Positions 56,887 through 64,000 of a DNA stretch of 64,000 nt are shown in pieces; positions within the stretch are counted from its first letter, which is position 1; the number at the start of each line of letters is the position of its first letter. The position numbers and the translations under genes are program-made. The DNA is from Parietichytrium sp. I65-24A. Lineage: Eukaryota > Sar > Bigyra > Thraustochytrida > Thraustochytriidae. A model generated the notes under the pieces. It did not search any database and had not been told where the DNA came from. It saw only the letters and a program-made list of their open reading frames with translations. The stretch spans positions 248,001 to 312,000 of the forward strand of contig BLSF01000012.1 of assembly GCA_012862575.1 (NCBI GenBank). Direction: 5' to 3'.

Positions 56887-57588
56887 CTAGTAGTGCACAT
56901 TTCTCTCGCCACGAAGTCGAGCAACCTCGCTTTCCAGCAGCGCAACCTGCTGTTTCAGACGATTAATCTGATGCTTATCAAATTCATGTGTGTCTGCAAA
57001 AATGCCATGCCCGATCCGAACCAGTCGCCAAAATCGGGCCAGGATTAACAAACCGCCAGCATCTTTATATATTTGATCTCGCAATGCCAATTCTAAGGTT
57101 AGAGACGCGGATACGATGACAAAGTCAAGGACGTTCAAAGGATCTCGGAAAAAAGACCCAAAACCACTCGCGACCAACACGAGGAGCAATTCAACAGCAA
57201 ATACCCACAAAATGGTCAGCGAGATCCAGTATAGCCAGAGATGAGCGATTTCGACCAGTTCTGGAGGCTCAACGCAGCAACTTGGGTCAATATCTGAGGC
57301 CGATTTACTTTTCGATGTTTCCTGAAGGAGACAAGGCGGAAATCTGGCGTCGAGGACAAGTTCTGACGTGAGACAGAGTACGTCTAAGAGCAAAAACCCG
57401 CCCAGAATGATCTCGGCGCGCCTTGAGCGCGCGAAGTGAAGCAAGCGCGCTCGCCAATCAAGTGCGCGATCTTTACCGTTGCTGCCGGTGCTTCCGCTCG
57501 GCTCCTCATTTACCGTTGAATTTGCATACCCCCTGCGAGAAGAAACTCCATCAGGCAGAAGCTTTGTGTGTTCTGTTCCATCAGGCAT
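56887..57588 (-). CDS. HVCN1: Voltage-gated proton channel Hv1
   Basis: The 233-residue protein is a four-helix voltage sensor without a pore domain. S1 has the proton-selectivity aspartate Asp69 with Glu76 and Asp80 at the exact spacing of human Asp112, Glu119 and Asp123. S2 has Glu133, S3 Asp155, and S4 reads RFWRLVR with Arg185, 188 and 191, matching the RxWRxxR signature. A coiled coil (about 203-228) should make it a dimer. The residue matching human Asn214 is His194. The zinc-binding histidines of human Hv1 (140, 193) line up with Tyr120 and Ile173, so zinc block may be weak; the S1-S2 loop instead has cysteines (86, 104, 105). Such channels let protons out of the cell or into the cytosol from vesicles. 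The first 45 residues are disordered. Confidence 0.93.
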   Translation of the reverse strand: MPDGTEHTKLLPDGVSSRRGYANSTVNEEPSGSTGSNGKDRALDWRARLLHFARSRRAEIILGGFLLLDVLCLTSELVLDARFPPCLLQETSKSKSASDIDPSCCVEPPELVEIAHLWLYWISLTILWVFAVELLLVLVASGFGSFFRDPLNVLDFVIVSASLTLELALRDQIYKDAGGLLILARFWRLVRIGHGIFADTHEFDKHQINRLKQQVALLESEVARLRGERNVHY

Positions 57589-57810
57589 AGCGCAAGAAGG
57601 GTTCTAAAAGAACGAACCACTCAGCACAAACTTGTCGAACCGTCAGAAGAGCTCAGCGCCAAACCGAGGAACTACGGTTCGTCGAAAGTCACTCCAAGCT
57701 GTTTGCGGACTAGAAGCAAGCTGTTGTGGACGAATGCGAGCGAGCTTTCTGCTTGCGCTCTCACTTCACTCACGGCCGTTCGGACAAGCTCACCCGCCAG
57801 CAACCGGCAT

Positions 57811-57891
57811 TCAGCGTCCAGCGTCCAACGTCCAGCGTCCAGCGCCGAGCATCCAACATCCAGCATCCAGCATCCAGCATCCAGCATCCGG
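57811..57891 (+). repeat. (TCCAGCA/G)n heptanucleotide array
   Basis: About eleven degenerate 7-bp units lie upstream of both Hv1 and PIG-O. This is the third heptamer array in the window, with a different unit. Confidence 0.85.
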
Positions 57892-58035
57892 CACTTTTGA
57901 CGAAGCACAGACTCACTGTCAAAAAGGCGCATACCAGTACCTCAGTAACTGACCTGGATATTTTCTCTCTCTTTCAGTAGGTGGAGGGATGTGTGGCTAC
58001 TGTGTACTAGCTCTACAGCTGCCAGGTAACCACAG

Positions 58036-58100
58036 TACTCACTCAATCACTCACTCACTCACTCACTCACTCACTCTCACTCAACTCACTCACTCACACA
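58036..58100 (+). repeat. (ACTC)n tract
   Basis: A tetranucleotide microsatellite with small interruptions ends about 90 bases before the PIG-O start. Confidence 0.9.
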
Positions 58101-58191
58101 CGCAGACGGGACACGCGGCGGAGTGACCTCGGGTACTGACTCTGCTTGTTCTAGCAACTCGCAAACGGGTCTGGCGCCGAGTCCTTTGCTC

Positions 58192-60981
58192 ATGGGTGGG
58201 CGGGAAGAACAGAGGGGCATGACTCGCTGGGCTATACTTCTTTGCGCGCTGCTTCACTTTGTTGGGGTAGTTGTGTTCAGTGGCGGGTTCTTCTTGACGC
58301 GCGTTGAGCTCAAAGACACCAGCAGCTGTGATGTAGTGCCGCGAATCGGTGCAGCACCGGTCGGGCAGGGGACCAAATGCTGGGTGAAGCCTTTATTTAA
58401 GAGGGCTGTGGTGATCGTCATTGACGCGCTGCGGTACGACTTTGCTGCGTGGAACGAGAGTGATGTCGGAAAAGAAAGACCTTTTGAAAACAAATTACCG
58501 GCCATTCGAGATTTGCTGCTACAAAAGCCGCTCAACTCGCTTCTTGTGCCTTTCTATGCTGACCCCCCAACAACCACGATGCAAAGGCTAAAGGGGGTCG
58601 TTACTGGTGGACTTCCTACATTTATGGAGATCAAGGACGACGTGGCCAGCGATGGTATAGAGATCACAGAAGATAATTTCATTGATCTTCTGATCAACGA
58701 TGGGTCTCGGAACATCACCTTTATGGGTGACGACACCTGGACGGTCTTGTTTCCGACTCAGTTCAGCCGATCTTTCCCTTTTCCATCCTTTAATGTCAAA
58801 GATCTACACACCGTGGACGAAGGTGTTCTGGAACACCTCATTCCTGAGCTTCTGAGAGATGATTGGAGCTTTCTTGTGGCACACTTTCTCGGAGTCGATC
58901 ACTGCGGCCATAGATTCGGCCCAGAGAACGATGCCATGGCGAGCAAACTCCTTCAGATGAACCAGGCAATAGACGATGTCGTGCGCACCATGGACAAGGA
59001 GGGCATGGACGATACAATTTTACTTGTCTTTGGAGATCATGGGATGACCGAAGATGGAAATCACGGCGGGGCCACGGATGAGGAGGTTGGCGCTGCGCTG
59101 TTTATGTATTCGCCCAAACCGATTCTGCTTGGCGGTACTCACGATCTGCGAAGCGAAGGCGAAGTTTCTCCTAAACCGAGCAGGCATGCCACAGTAACTG
59201 ATATGCAGAAAGAGCTGGGTCAATTGCATCCAAATGAATTTGCAGCTCCATCGGGGCAGTTTTCCGACGACGATTGGTTGCTCGCCCGCCGCCCGAGCGT
59301 ACAACAGATCGATCTCGCGCCAACTCTGGCTCTTCTGTTGGGCCTTCCAATCCCATTCGGAAGTCTCGGTGCTATAGTCCCCGAGCTTTTCTTCGTATCT
59401 CACAACGAAGACGCGGAGCACGCGCAAGTATCTACTAACGCTACGCGTGAGAGCTTGTCCGCCTGGATTGACAGATATGAGTATCTCAATGATGCTTTAG
59501 AGGTCAACGTTGGCCAAGTTCTTCGATATCTTCAGCGGTATGGAGAGGTTGCAGGCAAACAAAACAGCGTCCCAAACGAGATCCTTGAGCGCCTCAACGC
59601 AACCATACAAGACACCTATGAGAAGCTAAATAGCGCTCGGCGGAACGAACGTGATGCTGGAGAGCGTCTCGCGGAGCATCAGCGAGCTTTCAAAGCCGCT
59701 ACTGAGGTTCTTCGGGAGGCAAGTGAAAACGGTAGAGCATTATGGACACAGTTCAATTTTCGAGACATGGCAATCGGATTGGGTATGACGTTCGCTGGTG
59801 TCATGGGATTGGTCGTCCAGCTAATTCGTCTTAACCGACACAACGTTGGTGCTTTAGACTTTCCGACTGCGGTTGCAGCTGTTGCAATGCTCTTCCAAAT
59901 GCTTTCTAGGCTCTCCAATAGCTACATCGTTGCCGAGCCGAAAGTGAATGCATTCTTGAGTTCTTCGCTGGCATTCGCGGGGGGCGCAAAGATATTGCGC
60001 GCTGGCGGAGATGCTCGCCTAATGTTGAGCAGTCTTGCTGGGATGTGTTTGAGCCGTTTTGCAGTTGACCTCGGCCCGTTTCAGTGGCACAGAGGTCAAG
60101 AGGCTCTCCCTGGCGACTCGAGCCAGCTGTGGTTTTACTTGCACTGCGTCCTTCCCATGCTCCTCATGAAGGGAGCTCTGTTTTATTACCTGTCTTCCAA
60201 AGTGCGAAAGCCTATCGTGCTAACGGTTGTTGTGCAGCTTATCTCTACTTTAAGCCATTGGATCTTTCAAACACTCCCGCAGGATGCACAACAATCTATG
60301 GGCTATTTGCGGCTGGTTTTTCCGCGTCTAGTATACGCCCTTGCACTTTTGGGCGCAGTATGTGTTGTTGCGGAATCTGTACTCTCGAAACGACGGGCTC
60401 AAGTAGACTCCAACTTGTCTTCCGTTTTGCTTTTTTTTGTCGCACCTCTGCAATTGGTTCTTGGCCCAGCTTCGCCCCTCGTTCTTGGTTTCTTTATGTG
60501 CCACATGCGATGTCTTGTTGAACTCGCACAAAGCCAACCACTTTCAAGAGCCTTTATGTATCATGGAGTCGCATGGTCAACGATGGCAATGACCTACTTT
60601 TTCGCTTCTGGGCACGAGCCCTCGTTTAATAAACTGCACTACGCCGCGCCTTTCGTTGGGTTCGACGAGTTTGAGTATTATCGCGGGGGAGTGATGATGG
60701 CGTTCAATACTCTTGGTACCTTCATCACCGCGAGCCTTCTGCTTCCTGTGCTCACCATTGCCAAGGATGGGACCGTGCAAAAAGAGAAGGCGCGGAATAC
60801 TTGTGTCGCTTTCGTGCTTTGTCAGGCTCTACGAAGTTTTGTTATCATGGCGTTTGTAGCAGTAGAGCGGCGTCATTTGATGGTGTGGGCGATTTTCGCT
60901 CCGAAATATGTCTTTGATGCTGTTAAACTGCTGGTTGTAGATGTTTGCGCACTAATCGCGCTGTATTGTTTCCGCATTTGA
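58192..60981 (+). CDS. PIGO: GPI ethanolamine phosphate transferase 3 (PIG-O)
   Basis: The 929-residue ER membrane enzyme adds ethanolamine phosphate to the third mannose of the GPI anchor, the bridge to the protein. An N-terminal signal anchor (about 12-35) is followed by a lumenal alkaline-phosphatase-fold domain. Its metal ligands and nucleophile are visible: VIDALRYD with Asp78, PPTTTMQRLKG with the threonine cluster at 127-129, VDHCGH (235-240) and FGDHGM with Asp282 and His283. The spacing and the PPTTTMQRLKG wording fit PIG-O rather than PIG-N or PIG-G. A coiled-coil-like linker and many membrane helices (about 525-929) complete it. The ATG at 58192 is used; MTRWAILL at 58219 is an alternative. 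It converges with the orphan membrane protein. Confidence 0.92.
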   Translation: MGGREEQRGMTRWAILLCALLHFVGVVVFSGGFFLTRVELKDTSSCDVVPRIGAAPVGQGTKCWVKPLFKRAVVIVIDALRYDFAAWNESDVGKERPFENKLPAIRDLLLQKPLNSLLVPFYADPPTTTMQRLKGVVTGGLPTFMEIKDDVASDGIEITEDNFIDLLINDGSRNITFMGDDTWTVLFPTQFSRSFPFPSFNVKDLHTVDEGVLEHLIPELLRDDWSFLVAHFLGVDHCGHRFGPENDAMASKLLQMNQAIDDVVRTMDKEGMDDTILLVFGDHGMTEDGNHGGATDEEVGAALFMYSPKPILLGGTHDLRSEGEVSPKPSRHATVTDMQKELGQLHPNEFAAPSGQFSDDDWLLARRPSVQQIDLAPTLALLLGLPIPFGSLGAIVPELFFVSHNEDAEHAQVSTNATRESLSAWIDRYEYLNDALEVNVGQVLRYLQRYGEVAGKQNSVPNEILERLNATIQDTYEKLNSARRNERDAGERLAEHQRAFKAATEVLREASENGRALWTQFNFRDMAIGLGMTFAGVMGLVVQLIRLNRHNVGALDFPTAVAAVAMLFQMLSRLSNSYIVAEPKVNAFLSSSLAFAGGAKILRAGGDARLMLSSLAGMCLSRFAVDLGPFQWHRGQEALPGDSSQLWFYLHCVLPMLLMKGALFYYLSSKVRKPIVLTVVVQLISTLSHWIFQTLPQDAQQSMGYLRLVFPRLVYALALLGAVCVVAESVLSKRRAQVDSNLSSVLLFFVAPLQLVLGPASPLVLGFFMCHMRCLVELAQSQPLSRAFMYHGVAWSTMAMTYFFASGHEPSFNKLHYAAPFVGFDEFEYYRGGVMMAFNTLGTFITASLLLPVLTIAKDGTVQKEKARNTCVAFVLCQALRSFVIMAFVAVERRHLMVWAIFAPKYVFDAVKLLVVDVCALIALYCFRI

Positions 60982-61394
60982 GTGCTGGTTCTGCTGAACT
61001 CTCTCGAGTTGGGTTCCATTCTTTTTCTATCTTTCTCTGTCATAATGTTTACAATCTATGTCTTCACCATACATCAAGTCAAGCAAAAAATATTGGCGAT
61101 GTGCATTTCGTGAATGACAAGCAAGCCTTTGATCGCCATTTGCAACTACACATCTTGCAACAACTAGGTGCGCATGCTGACGAGCCACGAAAAGAGCTCC
61201 ATTCTTGTCCAACTTGCAAAGTGAGACTTGCGCTTGTTCGAGATCCCGTCGCTCAACATGCATGCAGCGGCGCGCAAAAACGCGGCCGTCTACAACGCCA
61301 CCTATCATCGAATGTACATAGTCGTCTCGACGAATAGCCTCGTGAGTCTCGTCGATAGGTTCCAACTGCGAGCGCGCAGAAGTACTTACTTGCT
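60982..61394. other. Convergent 3' spacer
   Basis: This is the spacer between the PIG-O and orphan membrane-protein stops. No AATAAA is obvious for either gene and I see nothing else. Confidence 0.4.
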
Positions 61395-62699
61395 TTACGA
61401 CTGTGAAGGACGCGCGCTCGATTGGCGAAAAATGGAGGAAGATTTTTCTCCTGTTCGAATTTTCGCCGCCGAACTTACTCTCGAGGTTATTTTCCCGGAT
61501 GCATTCTTCCAAGAGTTGTCCTCGAGGCCAACACTCCCAAGAGGTAGCTGGGATACCCCGGTCACAGCTGGTACGACGGCCGTGTTAAATGGCTTGCGAT
61601 TGTTTGGCTTTTTGACCTTGCTCTCCCTCATTTGTTTTCGTTTCGTCGCGGTTTCCATTGCGATGTCGTGCCAGTCCACCTTTCGCAAAATCTCGTTGCT
61701 AATTTGATGAAGCGCCGCTTCGATTGTGGCGCATTCGCTCAATTTGGTCACGATTTGCTTGAGAATTGCAGTTCGAACGTCCACAGCCTCCTCGTGCGTC
61801 TGGGAGACCAAAAGAACGGATATCGTAAACATCGCAGCGAGACCGAAGCACGTGCTTGCCCACACAGCTATTTGCAACGGAAACGAAACCGTGAAAGACT
61901 CTAAACGGAAGCGATTGTCGCTACCTTCATCAACGTATACCATGCATGCGAATAGCGCCTTATCAAGAAGTGAGGTGCAAGCCAGCAAGAACCCAATTCC
62001 CAACCGCTGCGAAATTGCGTTACTTCGCACCCGCCTCACACCTTGCAGAAAAATCCAGCCGATCAAACAGTTTCGCATGAATATCACCAGCGTTGAAGCA
62101 ATGACTCCAGGATCAAGGCCGACGCGTTGCTGGAGACCAATTTCTGCATTCCAAGCAATATGCAAGAAGCAAAGTGAGGTGATGACATCCGCACATGTGG
62201 CCAATACCGCGAAACCAATTGCCGGAAGCTTCGTCTCGATTTCCTTCCTCTCCTTGACCGACAAGTCCTCAAGGCGAGGCGAAAGAACGACTGGGTCATT
62301 CAAAAAGCAATAAAAGGCGGCAGAGTAGGCGGCAAAGCTGAGGACGATCACAAGAAGACTGAGGGAGCCGTCCAGCACGAGCTCGACGGGGGACATTGCG
62401 GAGTCGTTGGTCTGTAGCCCGTAAGACCAGAGATAGATGAGGCTTCCATTTCCTCCCGCCACAGGGCCAAGTGCAATCGCAGCACAAACCACCTGCTTAA
62501 TGACTCGTGCAGTGAAATTCGAGACTTTAAGAAGTCTGCGATTCTTCAGCTCCACACCAAGCTTCTCCGTGATCACGAGCGCCAAGAAGTAGCAAAAGGT
62601 GCAAACCCAGATGACTGTGGGAACCGCGATGGTGAACTTCCATTCCTCCAAAATTCTGACGTACGTGGTAGTCGCGTTCGTGACGTTTCCCTCCTCCAT
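61395..62699 (-). CDS. Orphan seven-helix membrane protein
   Basis: I do not recognise the family. The 434-residue protein has a short N-terminus with two glycosylation sites (NVT, NAT) and seven hydrophobic segments at about 24-45, 65-90, 108-133, 158-182, 196-222, 231-255 and 270-297. A cytosolic-looking tail of about 135 residues follows, basic and Ser/Lys-rich at its end. Positive residues (RRVR, KNRR, KER) lie in loops consistent with an outside N-terminus. The layout is like a G-protein-coupled receptor, but no DRY, NPxxY or other class motif is visible, so a transporter-like or stramenopile-specific protein is equally possible. The ATG at 62699 is the first in frame. Confidence 0.75.
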   Translation of the reverse strand: MEEGNVTNATTTYVRILEEWKFTIAVPTVIWVCTFCYFLALVITEKLGVELKNRRLLKVSNFTARVIKQVVCAAIALGPVAGGNGSLIYLWSYGLQTNDSAMSPVELVLDGSLSLLVIVLSFAAYSAAFYCFLNDPVVLSPRLEDLSVKERKEIETKLPAIGFAVLATCADVITSLCFLHIAWNAEIGLQQRVGLDPGVIASTLVIFMRNCLIGWIFLQGVRRVRSNAISQRLGIGFLLACTSLLDKALFACMVYVDEGSDNRFRLESFTVSFPLQIAVWASTCFGLAAMFTISVLLVSQTHEEAVDVRTAILKQIVTKLSECATIEAALHQISNEILRKVDWHDIAMETATKRKQMRESKVKKPNNRKPFNTAVVPAVTGVSQLPLGSVGLEDNSWKNASGKITSRVSSAAKIRTGEKSSSIFRQSSARPSQS

Positions 62700-63835
62700 A
62701 CTTTCGACAGCACGAAGTTTCGCTGCAGCGAAAGGGTGCTCTGTGTTTCACTTGCTCGATTGGCCAGCCAGCAACCACGCCAGCGGGCTCAAAAGTATTG
62801 CCGGAGCCCAGATGGCCTGCCCGTTCTTGCCTTTCAAGCCGGCGAGCCCCGCGTACTTCGAAGTCTGGACGATGGAAAAGTGAAAATAAGCAATGCGCTT
62901 GAGACTTTGGACGACTAGGGGCCACATCCCTGTGCAAACGTATAAGAAAATGGTGACCTTTTCTTTACGTCCATCATACACACTGACCATGGCAGTTGGG
63001 TTGAAGCCATTGTGTGGAATGTGTATAGTTTCCGTCTGCCATCGTTTTAAATGCTCGCATAGTCAAGTTCCCAATCGCGCCAATTATGTCGTGGTGCACT
63101 TGTCCATAAATGACTGTTTCTTTCTTTCTAATCGCCATCGAAAACGCGACATTGCTCAACATTTCTCGAGGTTGTAACTCTCCGCCCAACGGATTGCTGT
63201 TTGTAGAGTGTTTGTAGATCTATTTAGTGGTTCAAGCAAGAGCTAGTACCAGCTACACTAGTGTGGGTAAACAATTTGCAACGTGGATTGGTGAACTGAT
63301 TAGTACTATTAATAGAGAACCGTTACCCTCTCAAAGACGGGCGGACTTGGCGGCGCGGCGGCATTCACTCATTAAAATTACAAAGCCTGGTACACGCAGC
63401 TTGCAACTCCTACGGGAAAAATAGTAGATTAACGAGGCTGGTTGTTGTTTTAAAAGTATGCTGCGCAAGGAAATGCCGAGCAATAGGATATCGCACTGCA
63501 ACCCAACCATGCCGTCAAACAAGGTTCTAGATTGGGGCACTTGACGTGAGTGATGACTCTACTTCAATCGTTTCGCGCGCCGCGGTGTCATCCCAAAGAT
63601 GATCGCCTTTAGGTGCGACGCATACACATGTTCGTGTACACTGCGCACTTACTACATTCTCTTCAACGTCAGTACAATACAGTCGGAATCGGAATGTTGT
63701 ATTTAACATTGAGCGAGCCATTTAAGAACGACCAATATTCGTCGCCAGCGGTGTTTTCCTATTGAATAAACATCTCATCTCCTGATATTAAACTTTATGC
63801 ATCGCCATCTTCGTGCCTTTCAAAGACAATTCACG
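62700..63835. other. Spacer without a supported gene
   Basis: It contains the promoter of the orphan membrane protein. An 80-codon minus-strand frame (62748-62990) starts with ATG and is mildly hydrophobic, but has no family match. ACTAG and GTACC words lie near 63241-63263. I see no repeat array. Confidence 0.4.
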
Positions 63836-64000
63836 CTACTTTAACGCATTGGCTTGGGCAGTGTTTGATCTCGCAAAAGTTGGCGAAGCAGGTGGCGAAG
63901 GAAAATCCCGGGTTGGCGACACTGGTACGTCAACGCCGTCCTTCTTCTTGAAGCCGATTTTGCAGATTTTACAAAATGTGACGGACCTTTTCAAAATTGT
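63836..64000 (-). CDS. C-terminal end of an unidentified gene, cut by the window edge
   Basis: A minus-strand frame is open from the right edge for 54 codons and stops at TAG (63836-63838). The peptide has two CxxC-like cysteines (FCKICKIGFKKK) and a Pro/Ser-rich tail (SPTRDFPSPPASP), typical of a protein C-terminus. It is too short to name, and chance openness cannot be excluded. Confidence 0.4.
   Translation of the reverse strand, partial: TILKRSVTFCKICKIGFKKKDGVDVPVSPTRDFPSPPASPTFARSNTAQANALK

Larger units (their letters stand above)
57589..58191. promoter_or_regulatory. Divergent spacer between Hv1 and PIG-O with tandem arrays
   Basis: This 603-bp spacer holds a TCCAGCA/TCCAGCG heptamer array (57811-57891), a CTAG word (58009-58012) and an ACTC array (58036-58100). 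The promoters of both genes must fit here. Confidence 0.45.

Noticed and set aside
62748-62990. An 80-codon hydrophobic minus-strand frame upstream of the orphan membrane protein
   Set aside because: It starts with ATG but has no family match, ends before the next gene and could be a leader frame or chance.

Overview
This window is eukaryotic nuclear DNA from a gene-dense, intron-poor, probably flagellated single-celled organism. It holds 20 protein genes that can be supported plus one partial gene at the right edge. Nearly all are single uninterrupted reading frames, including one of about 3,536 codons. TAA, TAG and TGA all serve as stops, so the code is standard. The gene content (ATM kinase, PIG-O, NAA60, Mo25, a class I-like myosin, a voltage-gated proton channel, mitochondrial targeting, a peroxisomal SKL signal) is eukaryotic. 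FAM227 suggests a cilium or flagellum. An intron-poor stramenopile such as a labyrinthulomycete would fit, but the sequence does not prove it. Starts given here are the first in-frame ATG beside the conserved protein; many frames stay open further upstream, but only from GTG or TTG.

Layout: TBC RabGAP (+, 762-4712) faces FAM227 (-, 5086-6666). After a 2.2-kb spacer comes a peroxisomal short-chain dehydrogenase (+, 8905-10017) facing a giant PqiA-type membrane protein (-, 10451-17359). A 3.4-kb gene-free stretch leads to Mo25 (-, 20759-22108), and a 3-kb one to a metallo-beta-lactamase-fold cyclic-nucleotide phosphodiesterase (+, 25154-28189). It faces a CoA-binding/O-acetylhomoserine sulfhydrylase fusion (-, 28671-30725), which diverges from a small mL55-like mitochondrial ribosomal protein (+, 31510-31947). 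NAA60 (-), a tail-less prenylated myosin (-), a two-pore K+ channel with EF hands (-) and an AIG2-like cyclotransferase (-) follow. ATM (+, 42532-53142) fills the next 10.6 kb and faces a pyroglutamyl-peptidase/UBA/PTH2 fusion (-). Last come an NmrA-like reductase (+), an Hv1 proton channel (-), PIG-O (+), an orphan seven-helix membrane protein (-) and the tail of a further minus-strand gene.

The genes do not form one pathway. Shared themes are membrane and lipid work (PqiA-type protein, PIG-O, TBC, prenylated myosin, NAA60), signalling (Mo25, cyclic-nucleotide phosphodiesterase, ATM), ion transport (K+ and H+ channels) and unusual domain fusions. The most unexpected items are: a non-coding repeat of about 54 bp, present in three identical copies, two of them flanked by different 8-9-bp direct repeats (a candidate minimal mobile element); the giant protein joining a repeated ectodomain to two PqiA membrane domains; the PGP-I/UBA/PTH2 fusion; and the CaaX-ending myosin motor. 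Intergenic DNA is packed with 7-, 8- and 9-bp tandem arrays and with short GTACT- and CTAG-centred words. I saw no tRNA or rRNA gene, no CRISPR array and no virus-like element.
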